A DNA stretch of 29,142 nt, from assembly GCA_905233785.1 (NCBI GenBank), contig CAJOCV010000003.1:1-29142 (forward strand). Reading direction: 5' to 3'. Both the position numbers and the translations under genes were made by a program. The DNA is from an uncultured Oscillospiraceae bacterium (GTDB lineage: Bacteria > Bacillota > Clostridia > Oscillospirales > Oscillospiraceae). This document shows, piece by piece, positions 1 through 7,284 of this stretch (position 1 is the stretch's first letter; the number at the start of each line of letters is the position of its first letter). The notes under the pieces are model-generated. The model saw nothing but the letters and a program-made list of their open reading frames with translations. It had not been told where the DNA came from and did no database searches.

Positions 1-753
1 GAGCGTCACCCAGGGCTGGTGATCGAACAGAAAACCGCTGTGCGCAATCGCGCAGGCCTCGACGATCAGATGGTTGTTCGCGGAGGAATAGCGGCTGTAA
101 TGGCGGCTGACGTAATCGGTCATGTTCAGAATGCCGATCCGCAGTTCGTTCAGCAGCCCCTCCGGTGCCTTCGTCCCCGCGAGAAAAGCGTAGGCGTAGA
201 CCCAGTTGATGCAGCGGATGGCGACCTCCATCACGCTCGTCCAGCAAATGCCGTGGAGGAAGGGGTTTTTCGCGTTCCAGTCGGAAAACAGCGCTTCCAG
301 CTCATCGAGATAAGCCCTCTCCCCTGTCGCGGCATAGTCCTTCGCCAGAAGCGCGAACTGGAAATGCCGGTTCAGCTCCCAGTTGGTACGCGCATCGCCG
401 ATCTCATCGCGCTGCTTGTAGGCAAGCTCGTAAGAAAAAGTGTCCGGCCAGCAGGCCCCCGTCTGAAAGCCCGCATTCCAGCGCGTACGATACGCCTTGT
501 AGCTCGCGCCGGATAACAGATGGATTGCAGTATTGGTAGAAAAGCTGGAGTTTTCGCGGTTCAGGTACAGCTTTTCCGGATGAGCGGAAAAAGCCGCGTA
601 CTTTCCGTCAAAGAGCTTGGCCGTGACCGGAAGCGCCGTCTTCTCAAACCGCCCTTTCTCCCGCTTTTCCTCCGCCTTTTGGGAAAAGCGCCATAGAACC
701 TCCGGGATGCTCATTGCCTTTAGCCGCCTGATAAGCCAGGAAATATCTGCCAT
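1..753 (-). CDS. Heparinase II/III-family protein, N-terminal part (3' end cut by window edge)
   Basis: The minus-strand frame is open from an ATG at 753 to the window edge and gives 251 residues with no stop, so the gene is partial. It begins MADISWLIRRLKAMSIPEV and reads as the N-terminal alpha/alpha-toroid domain of heparinase II/III-like polysaccharide lyases. Supporting features are an early LFDGKY segment, NWELNRHFQF near the middle, and NNHLIVEACA near the end, which matches the conserved N-N-H-x-x-E block of that domain. A GAGGAG ribosome binding site lies about 8 nt upstream. The gene starts 21 nt after the AlgD-like dehydrogenase and is probably co-transcribed with it. In EPS loci such proteins are thought to trim or edit uronic-acid polymers. 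The catalytic C-terminal beta-sandwich is outside the window, so substrate and activity cannot be judged. Confidence 0.85.
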   Translation of the reverse strand, partial: MADISWLIRRLKAMSIPEVLWRFSQKAEEKREKGRFEKTALPVTAKLFDGKYAAFSAHPEKLYLNRENSSFSTNTAIHLLSGASYKAYRTRWNAGFQTGACWPDTFSYELAYKQRDEIGDARTNWELNRHFQFALLAKDYAATGERAYLDELEALFSDWNAKNPFLHGICWTSVMEVAIRCINWVYAYAFLAGTKAPEGLLNELRIGILNMTDYVSRHYSRYSSANNHLIVEACAIAHSGFLFDHQPWVTL

Positions 754-774
754 GACGCCTCTCCTCAAATCTGA

Positions 775-2148
775 TTAGAACTCGGTCTTTGCCATGTCGC
801 GGTCAAGCTTCAAGCCCTGCAGGGGGTTGAAGTTGATGTTGCCCCAGCTAATGCCCTCATAGTTGCCCGCGTAGTCGATTTCCTTGAACTGGCGCACAAG
901 GTCAACGATGCACTTATTGGGGTATCTGTCGGGCAGAACTGCAAACTCCTTTTCCTTGTTGGTGACAACAAGCACGTCGCAGGCAGAGCAGACAGCATCC
1001 AGATCATCGGAGATGATCTCATGCAGATGCGGAAGCTTTGCGGCGATAAAGTCCGCATTTGTGCCGGTAAGCTGCGAAAGGCGAACATTTTTATCGTAAA
1101 TATGTACCTCATAGCCCTTGCCATAGAGCGTCTGTACAACGTCAACGATGGGGCTGTTGCGCAGATCGTCGGTGCCGGCCTTAAAGCTCAGGCCGAGGAT
1201 GGCGACCTTGCGGCGTCCCTTGCTCTCAATGATGTCAACGGCGATCTTCTTCTGAATTTCATTGGAAGCGTCGATGGCGTTGATGACCGGGGTATCGACG
1301 TACTTGTCGTGCGCGAGCGTGCGCAGCGCCTTGGAGTCCTTGGGCAGGCAGGAGCCGCCGTAGGCAAAGCCGGGCTTGAAGTAGTAGGGGGAGATGTTGA
1401 GCTGCTTGTCCTTGCAGAAGATCTCCATGACCTTGTGGCTGTCGATATTCAGCGCCTTGCAGATGTTGCCGACCTCATTGCCGAAGACGATCTTGAGAGC
1501 GTGGAAGGTGTTGTTGACGTACTTCATGATCTCGGCGACGGGAATGTCGGTGGAGATAAACTCGGCGGGAATGTCCTTATAGATCTCGCGGAAGACCTCC
1601 TCGGCCTTCGCGCTGTCGGTGCCGATCAGGGTCAGGGGCGGGTTCATGTAGTCGGCAACCGAGGTGCCCTCACGCAGAAATTCGGGGTTGGAGACGACGG
1701 TGAAGTCCTTGCCGCGCTCCTTGCCGGAGGACTGGGCGATGATCTCCCCCACCTTCTGGTTGGTGCCGGGGAGCACGGTGCTGCGGATGGCGACGATATG
1801 AAAGCTGTCCTTCTCTTTGATCCCCTCGCCGATCTGCTCCGCCACGCGGTAGATATAGCTGAGGTTCAGGTGTCCGTCCTTGCTGCTTGGTGTGCCGACG
1901 CAGATGAAGGAGACGTCGGTGTTCATCACGGCATACCTGTAGTCCGTAGTGGCCTCGAGCATTCCCTTGTCGTGTGCTTCCTTCACGAGCTCCTCAATAT
2001 CCGCCTCGATAATGGTGGGTTTGCCCTGATTGATAAGATCCACCTTGCCTTGGGTGTGGTTGACGCCGATCACGTGATGCCCAAGCTTCGCAAGACAAGC
2101 CGCGCCGACGCAGCCGACATAACCCAAACCAAAAATGCTGATGTTCAT
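775..2148 (-). CDS. Nucleotide-sugar dehydrogenase, AlgD-like (probable GDP-mannose 6-dehydrogenase)
   Basis: This 457-residue protein belongs to the UDP-glucose/GDP-mannose dehydrogenase family, which oxidises the C6 hydroxyl of a nucleotide sugar to a carboxylate using NAD+ in two steps. The Rossmann GxGxxG is at residues 7-12 (GLGYVG), RSTVLPGT is near 122-129, and the catalytic cysteine is C267 in GGSCLPKD. Blocks such as SFICVGTP, NPEFLRE, KLxNIS-like KQLNIS and PGFAYGGSCLPKD, and LSFKAGTDDLR resemble Pseudomonas AlgD more closely than Ugd, which favours GDP-mannose as substrate and GDP-mannuronate as product. The start has AAGGAG about 9 nt upstream. It follows the asparagine-synthase-like gene by 21 nt. 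The ManC-like gene at 16191-17522 would supply GDP-mannose. A UDP-HexNAc dehydrogenase is a less likely alternative. Confidence 0.9.
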   Translation of the reverse strand: MNISIFGLGYVGCVGAACLAKLGHHVIGVNHTQGKVDLINQGKPTIIEADIEELVKEAHDKGMLEATTDYRYAVMNTDVSFICVGTPSSKDGHLNLSYIYRVAEQIGEGIKEKDSFHIVAIRSTVLPGTNQKVGEIIAQSSGKERGKDFTVVSNPEFLREGTSVADYMNPPLTLIGTDSAKAEEVFREIYKDIPAEFISTDIPVAEIMKYVNNTFHALKIVFGNEVGNICKALNIDSHKVMEIFCKDKQLNISPYYFKPGFAYGGSCLPKDSKALRTLAHDKYVDTPVINAIDASNEIQKKIAVDIIESKGRRKVAILGLSFKAGTDDLRNSPIVDVVQTLYGKGYEVHIYDKNVRLSQLTGTNADFIAAKLPHLHEIISDDLDAVCSACDVLVVTNKEKEFAVLPDRYPNKCIVDLVRQFKEIDYAGNYEGISWGNINFNPLQGLKLDRDMAKTEF

Positions 2149-2169
2149 CGAATCTGTCTCCTTCTTATC

Positions 2170-3669
2170 TTATTGATTTTTCTCTTTGTTGTGGTGAAAG
2201 ATGTTTTTATAGATCAAAACCGTGCGTTTCAGCCCGTATTGCCGAAGCCGCTTGACCGCCATTCTCCCCTTCTGCAGGTAAAAGGCGACGCGGGACTTCT
2301 TTCCGGCCTCCACCTTGTAGGGCACGCCGGCAATGGCGGGACAGGCGGCTCTGGCGATCCGTGCCTCGTGCGCCTTGCTCAGGCGCTCTTCTCTGGGATA
2401 GCGCAGCAGGATCGAAAGCAGATACCGGGAGTTCATCGGATGGAAGCTCAGCGTATCCTCGAGCATATCAAAGCCCGTCTCGATCGCGGAGAGCCAGCCG
2501 CCGCAGCGCTGCTCCCAATAGAAGCGGTCGGCCGGGCAAATGCCCGCTTCCGGGTGCTCCTCTGTCCAGCGGAAGTACTCTGCGAGCGAATCCGCCTCCA
2601 GGCTGCTGCGCGGGATCCCAAACCACTCGTAGAATACGTCGTTCGGCCCGTCCGCCTGAAAGGCGGAGCCGTAGCTCTCCACCGCGTTTGCCCAGATGCC
2701 GCCGCGAATCAGCGCGGAGCGACCGTGTTGCGCGATGAGCGACTGGTACTGCCCGTAGGCGTAGAACAGCCGGTCTTCGTCCAGCATGAGGCCGGAGGTG
2801 AAGGCGAGATACGCCTGCTCAAGCTCATCATTCTTTTTGCTGAGATCGCGCGCGCCCTGCTCGAAGGGCACTTCCCCGCTCTCGGCGACCTGCGCGGGCA
2901 GCGCGGAATCGGCGGCGGAGAAATGGTCATGCCAGAGATTGAAGGCCCGGAAGCTGAGCCCCGCGTGCTTCAGCATGGCAAAGAGGGCACGGGAATCGTA
3001 GCCGCCGGTCAAGGCCAGCAGAAGAGCGCAGTCAGAGAGCTTTTGCGCCATGTTGCGCAGGGAGGCGTCCGAGACCCGAAGAAATTCCTCGGTCAGCACG
3101 TCCGGGGAATCCGAAGGCAGGCTGAGCGGAACCAGCAGCGGGCGGCTGCGTACTTCGCCGCTTTCAAGATCGTAGGTCTGGCTGGGCAGACAGCGCCGGA
3201 TCTGCGGATAGGGCGTGAGCGGTGCGGGCAGCCAGTTCATGCGCGCGCCGGGGCGCGCGGTGTAGCGCTTCTGCTCCAGCCCGAGGATTTCGGCCATCAG
3301 CGCAAGCTGGCTCGCAATTCCTTCGGCGCTGATAAAGACGCCGAGAAGCCCGTTTGCGTCGAGAAAGACCTCCTGATCGGCAATCAACACATAACGCCCG
3401 CACCAGTTTTCCTCCATGCGCAGGATCGCCTCGCGGGAATACCGCCCGTCTGCGCCGCGTTCCAGCGCGGAGAGCTGCGCCTCGGGGCTTTCAAGCCCCG
3501 GCTGCGTCTGCCAGGCGATGCCGAGCAGCAGGAGATGTTTCTCGGCGTCGCAGAAAACCGGAAGCGCCTTGTGCGCGTGGAGGATCCAGCCGTCCCACAG
3601 GTCGATCCGTTCAAGCCCGGGAATCTGCGCGGCATACTTCAAAACGGCAAACTGTCGTCTGTAAATCAT
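2170..3669 (-). CDS. Asparagine-synthase-like protein of an EPS locus
   Basis: This 499-residue protein contains a PP-loop ATP-pyrophosphatase motif, LTGGYDSR at residues 220-227, equivalent to the SGGxDS loop of asparagine synthetase C-terminal domains. The N-terminal 180 residues look like a degenerate glutaminase fold but there is no Cys at position 2, so glutamine hydrolysis is unlikely. The family uses ATP to adenylate a carboxylate before amide formation. In uronate-polymer loci it might amidate uronic acids, but that is inference. The reading frame stays open upstream to 3759, overlapping the glycosyltransferase gene. I chose ATG 3669 because a GGGGGGA purine run precedes it and it clears that gene. 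It lies 23 nt after the glycosyltransferase and 21 nt before the AlgD-like gene. The exact substrate is unknown. Confidence 0.8.
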   Translation of the reverse strand: MIYRRQFAVLKYAAQIPGLERIDLWDGWILHAHKALPVFCDAEKHLLLLGIAWQTQPGLESPEAQLSALERGADGRYSREAILRMEENWCGRYVLIADQEVFLDANGLLGVFISAEGIASQLALMAEILGLEQKRYTARPGARMNWLPAPLTPYPQIRRCLPSQTYDLESGEVRSRPLLVPLSLPSDSPDVLTEEFLRVSDASLRNMAQKLSDCALLLALTGGYDSRALFAMLKHAGLSFRAFNLWHDHFSAADSALPAQVAESGEVPFEQGARDLSKKNDELEQAYLAFTSGLMLDEDRLFYAYGQYQSLIAQHGRSALIRGGIWANAVESYGSAFQADGPNDVFYEWFGIPRSSLEADSLAEYFRWTEEHPEAGICPADRFYWEQRCGGWLSAIETGFDMLEDTLSFHPMNSRYLLSILLRYPREERLSKAHEARIARAACPAIAGVPYKVEAGKKSRVAFYLQKGRMAVKRLRQYGLKRTVLIYKNIFHHNKEKNQ

Positions 3670-3692
3670 CGTTTGTCCCCCCAAAAAAAGCT

Positions 3693-4787
3693 TCAGAGCG
3701 AAGCGTAGAGATTGGCAAGCGTACGCGCGGAAACCGCCCAGCTGAACTTGTTCTCGCACAGATCGCGGATGCTCTCCCGCATCGCGCTCTTTTCCGCCTC
3801 GCCGAGCTCGAGAAAGCGCAGCATGGCGTCTTTCAGGGCCTCAGCGTCTTCATGCTGAAATAGAAGGCCGGTTTTCCCCCCGTCCGTCTCCTCACGGAAG
3901 GTGGGAATGTCACTTGCGATGACGGGCTTCCGGAAAGAATAGGCCATCAGCAGCGCGCCGCTTCCGTAGATCTCCTTGTACGGGAAGAGGCAGCAGTCGG
4001 AGCCGTTAAAGAATTCCGGCACCTGCTCGTCGGGAATCCGCTCGGGGATCAGGCTCACAAAATCCCCGAGTCCGTAGCCCTCCAGCATCCCGCGGTAATC
4101 CGTATCGTCCAGCTCCTTGCGCTGGTTGCCGGCAATGACGATGGAGAGCTTCTCTCGTGCCTCCTCCGGCAGGAGGGAGGCGGCCTTGAGCAGCGTGTCG
4201 ATCCCCTTGTATTTGCGGATCATACCGAATTGCAGGAACACCGTTTTCTCATGGGGCTTTTCCTGGGCAAAGGCCGCAAAGTCGTTATAGGTGCCGTGCG
4301 GCATCACAAAGACCTTTTCTTTGATCGACGGCTCAAAACCAAGCAGGACGTTTCTACTGTGCTCGTTATGGACAAGGATTGCGTCACAGCGCCGGTACCA
4401 GCTCTTGAGCAGCTCGGCCTCCTTCTGATCCGCGCCCTCGTGGGGCAGGATATTGTGCGCGGTGTAGACGAGCTTCTTCCCCCGTTTCTGCGCAAGCTGA
4501 AAAGCCGGGATCTCAAAGCGAGGCTGCTTGAAGGTCTGGATATGGATGACGTCGTAGTTTCCCAACACGGCTTCGCGGTAGAGGCGCGCAAGCCCACGCA
4601 GATAAGATGCCATCCCCTTCTCCTTCACCTTGCTCTCCAGTACGGCAAGCGTTTGAAAGGACTCGCGCTCAGGCTCAAAATACAGATTTGTCAGCAGGGT
4701 CAGTTCCACGTGCTCTGCCAGCTTTCTGCTCAGCTCCAGAGCATAGGTCTGCGAGGGGAGCCAATGATCGACCATCAACACTTTCAT
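3693..4787 (-). CDS. GT4-type glycosyltransferase
   Basis: This 364-residue protein is a GT-B fold, GT4-like glycosyltransferase, presumably cytosolic or membrane-peripheral. It begins MKVLMVDHWLPSQTYALELSR and contains KLVYTAHNILPHE in the N-terminal domain and KVFVMPHGTYNDF at the domain hinge. The donor-site block EIYGSGALLMAYSFRKPVIAS, with E then GKTGLLF after it, is typical of retaining GT4 enzymes. The ATG at 4787 has a strong GGAGGTG site 8 nt upstream; the longer open frame to 4889 runs through the promoter region and is not used. It is the only glycosyltransferase in the window besides the initiating phosphotransferase, so the repeat unit probably needs further enzymes encoded elsewhere. 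Sugar specificity cannot be read from the sequence. Confidence 0.9.
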   Translation of the reverse strand: MKVLMVDHWLPSQTYALELSRKLAEHVELTLLTNLYFEPERESFQTLAVLESKVKEKGMASYLRGLARLYREAVLGNYDVIHIQTFKQPRFEIPAFQLAQKRGKKLVYTAHNILPHEGADQKEAELLKSWYRRCDAILVHNEHSRNVLLGFEPSIKEKVFVMPHGTYNDFAAFAQEKPHEKTVFLQFGMIRKYKGIDTLLKAASLLPEEAREKLSIVIAGNQRKELDDTDYRGMLEGYGLGDFVSLIPERIPDEQVPEFFNGSDCCLFPYKEIYGSGALLMAYSFRKPVIASDIPTFREETDGGKTGLLFQHEDAEALKDAMLRFLELGEAEKSAMRESIRDLCENKFSWAVSARTLANLYASL

Positions 4788-4860
4788 GATGAAACACCTC
4801 CAACGGTTTTTCGGGGAACGCTGAATCGCAGCGGCGGGAAGCCTCCGCCCACAATTTACC

Positions 4861-4889
4861 ATTATAGTAAAATACAAGAAAAAGCTCAA
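4861..4889 (-). promoter_or_regulatory. Sigma-A-type promoter for the GT4 / asparagine-synthase-like / algD-like genes
   Basis: On the minus strand TTGAGC (4884-4889) and a perfect TATAAT (4861-4866) are separated by exactly 17 nt. Transcription would start near 4854, leaving a leader of about 67 nt. That leader contains a GGCGG...CCGCC hairpin between the start site and the GGAGGTG ribosome binding site. This would give the distal EPS genes their own promoter. Confidence 0.65.
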
Positions 4890-4921
4890 TGGTGTTTGCT
4901 CAATTTTGCGGTCTTTCGCGC

Positions 4922-6445
4922 TTAATCAACATAAAAATCTTCAAGAAGGCGCTCGAGCTTTTTGTCTTCCTCCGAGTGCATCTCCTGCGTCACACGCTTT
5001 TGCACGGTCTCCGAGCGAACAGGTCTTCGGACATCGGCGGCGATGCTGTAATTTTTCTGGAACGCCCCCCAGTCGGGAATCGCGGCGCTGGTCTCGACCT
5101 TGACACCGCCGCCCTCGGGCACGTAGATGCGCGCCTTCTTCATGCTGTCCTGCTTGTATTTCCAGCGCGCGTAATACTCCTTGCCGAGGCTCACCATGGA
5201 CAAGAGCCAATACACGGAGGAAGGGTCGGACTGGCGCTCCGTCAGTGAGCGGATCGTAAAGAGCACAATATAGGAACTGCAGAACAGATAGGAATCGTCG
5301 TCAAGATACTTGATGCCTCGATCGGCGGCCAGAAAAATGAGGAAATACAGGGACACTCCGATCAAACCAATGTTGCACCAGAGCTCCATAATCATGTTGT
5401 GCGTACTGGCTGAACTTGTGGCAGCCCAGGTATTTTCGGCAAAACCGGCGTGGAAATGCTCTACAGCTTTTGGCGTTTTCCAAAACATCTCAAGTCCGTA
5501 GCCAGTCATGGTATGGCTCTCCTGCATGACCGCGATCACGCGCTCCCAAAGCGGGACGCGCCCCGTCAGACTGGCGTCCTTTCCGAGAGACTCCAGAAAG
5601 GGCCCCAGAGCCTGCAAAACCGTCAAGGCGATAAATAGAAAACCGATGGTGACGATCACAAACAGCAGACCCAGCGGCAGGCGCTTCTTTTTCTTTCTGT
5701 TTTGCTGCATACTGTAGTAGAACATGTAAGCGATATAACCCATGGTGATAATTAGAGCTCCCATGTTCTTGGTCATCAGCATCAGCCCAAACTGTATGAC
5801 GAAAACCAACAGGAACACCAGGGAAATCGGTTTTTCCTGCGCTTTGTATTTTCGCAGCAGGATACACTGCGTCAGAATACCGAAGGATAACTCAGTTCCG
5901 CACTCATTCTTCGTGAGGAAGAGCCCCCGGAAAGTTCGAGAGCCATGATAGTTATAGAATGCTATGTGCGGAAAGACGACAACGCATGCAAGGCACACCA
6001 TAATATAGAGAAACTGCGCGTAGTAAAATACCGTCATCATTTCTTCCAGCTCAAACTGCTCGATAAGCCAGAAAGCAAACATCATCGTCAGCACCATGTG
6101 AATGATGGTCATGATAACGGTTTTCGTACTGACCGTGACGATCAGGGAATCGACCGTCACATACGCCGCGTAGAGGTAGGGCATCACAAAAGCCGCACGG
6201 AGATTAATAAGCTTGATCTCCATGACGTTGTTTCCACTCGAAAACATAACGAGAACGAACTCAATGGCAAAAGCGACGTACTCCAGAATTTTTCCGATCC
6301 CGCTTCCGACCACTCTCCGCAACTCGCCCGGAAAGCCAATAAAGACGAGCAACACAAAGACCGTAAAGGTGTTGCGCATCGCGTGCAAGCCGAGATTAGT
6401 GTCCTTGCTGTTCTCGCGATTCGCGGTTTTTTCCAGGGAACTCAT
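4922..6445 (-). CDS. O-antigen-ligase/Wzy-like polysaccharide polymerase
   Basis: This 507-residue integral membrane protein has roughly ten hydrophobic segments between residues 25 and 410. The O-antigen ligase (Wzy/WaaL-like) signature lies around residues 285-370: LTGRVPLWERVIAVM, then a TGYGLEMF segment, an STHNMIMELWCNIGLIG block and a hydrophobic helix. This HN...E.GliG pattern marks the catalytic outer loop of the family. The most likely role is polymerising undecaprenyl-linked repeat units on the outer face of the membrane. A hydrophilic tail of about 100 residues follows the last helix and ends KKLERLLEDFYVD; it is longer than usual and may be cytosolic. AAGGAGGAG lies about 5 nt before ATG 6445. 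It follows the VanZ-like gene by 40 nt. Confidence 0.88.
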   Translation of the reverse strand: MSSLEKTANRENSKDTNLGLHAMRNTFTVFVLLVFIGFPGELRRVVGSGIGKILEYVAFAIEFVLVMFSSGNNVMEIKLINLRAAFVMPYLYAAYVTVDSLIVTVSTKTVIMTIIHMVLTMMFAFWLIEQFELEEMMTVFYYAQFLYIMVCLACVVVFPHIAFYNYHGSRTFRGLFLTKNECGTELSFGILTQCILLRKYKAQEKPISLVFLLVFVIQFGLMLMTKNMGALIITMGYIAYMFYYSMQQNRKKKKRLPLGLLFVIVTIGFLFIALTVLQALGPFLESLGKDASLTGRVPLWERVIAVMQESHTMTGYGLEMFWKTPKAVEHFHAGFAENTWAATSSASTHNMIMELWCNIGLIGVSLYFLIFLAADRGIKYLDDDSYLFCSSYIVLFTIRSLTERQSDPSSVYWLLSMVSLGKEYYARWKYKQDSMKKARIYVPEGGGVKVETSAAIPDWGAFQKNYSIAADVRRPVRSETVQKRVTQEMHSEEDKKLERLLEDFYVD

Positions 6446-6485
6446 GTTCTCCTCCTTTCCTCGGCGTTATGCAAAGGCGGGCTGA

Positions 6486-7226
6486 TTATTCCTCTTCCTC
6501 CTCATCCTCAAGCGCATCATCATCGTCATCATCGTTATAGCGCAGGAACAAGACCTTGTAGACCTTGTAAAACAGAACGCCGACAACCGCCCCTGCCGTG
6601 TTGGAGATAATATCCTCCAGGTCGCACTGACCGGTTTGCGTAAAAAGCTGCACCGATTCAATGATGGTGGAAAGCATCAGCCCCAGCGGCCCCACAAACA
6701 GGAGCTTATCCAGCCCCTCTTTGAGCATGGGGAAAAGAACACCGAGCGGTATAAACATCACAAGGTTTAAAAGCAAATGCTGCATCGGCGCCAGGGAGTT
6801 TTCCCGGATTGCCTCACGAATCTGCGGGAGGTTAATGATGATCTGACGGCTGTGACCCTCGCTGCGTGAGAAAAACGTAATGTAAGACAGGACAAGCAGG
6901 TACAGGATAAAGATAAGAAGCGTACGTTTGTTGATCGAGGCAAAATCCTGCAGCATTGCGTAGAGCAGAATAAACAGTACGATGGAAGACATCAACAGCA
7001 GAAGCGTCAAAAGAACAAAGCTGGTGTCGCCCAACTGATTGATGATAAATACCAGCGGGACACAGATCAGCGCATAAATCACAAACAGCACACCGGCAAG
7101 CTGTACCTTGGAGCCGCGTCTGTCTGACTTTTGCAGGATCAGATACAGAAGCAAAAAATAACCAACCAGCAAAAAGAATGCGATCAAAAGAAACCGGATC
7201 AGCTCGTTATTTGTCAATCCCAGCAT
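6486..7226 (-). CDS. VanZ-like membrane protein with acidic C-terminal tail
   Basis: This 246-residue membrane protein has about seven hydrophobic helices. The VanZ-like core is near residues 130-235: LLLNLVMFIPLGVLFPML, then STIIESVQLFTQTGQCDLEDIISNTAG, which carries the family's typical E-x-x-Q and D-x-x-x-N-x-x-G residues. VanZ-family proteins appear in glycopeptide-resistance and capsule loci but their molecular role is unresolved. The C-terminus ends in a run of Asp then Glu residues (YNDDDDDDALEDEEEEE). The frame is open to 7331, overlapping the preceding gene. I prefer ATG 7226 because GAGGAG lies about 11 nt before it and AGGA closer still. It lies 58 nt downstream of the co-polymerase gene, whose product also ends in an acidic tail. 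Confidence 0.85.
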   Translation of the reverse strand: MLGLTNNELIRFLLIAFFLLVGYFLLLYLILQKSDRRGSKVQLAGVLFVIYALICVPLVFIINQLGDTSFVLLTLLLLMSSIVLFILLYAMLQDFASINKRTLLIFILYLLVLSYITFFSRSEGHSRQIIINLPQIREAIRENSLAPMQHLLLNLVMFIPLGVLFPMLKEGLDKLLFVGPLGLMLSTIIESVQLFTQTGQCDLEDIISNTAGAVVGVLFYKVYKVLFLRYNDDDDDDALEDEEEEE

Positions 7227-7284
7227 ATTCCTAAATCTCCTCAAATATCGTACAACTTTATTTGGCAGCACCGCTGCGAGATTC

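Noticed and set aside
1021..3708. 895-codon plus-strand open frame
   Set aside because: It lies antisense to the AlgD-like and asparagine-synthase-like genes, has no family resemblance and no good ribosome binding site; it is a product of GC-rich codon bias.
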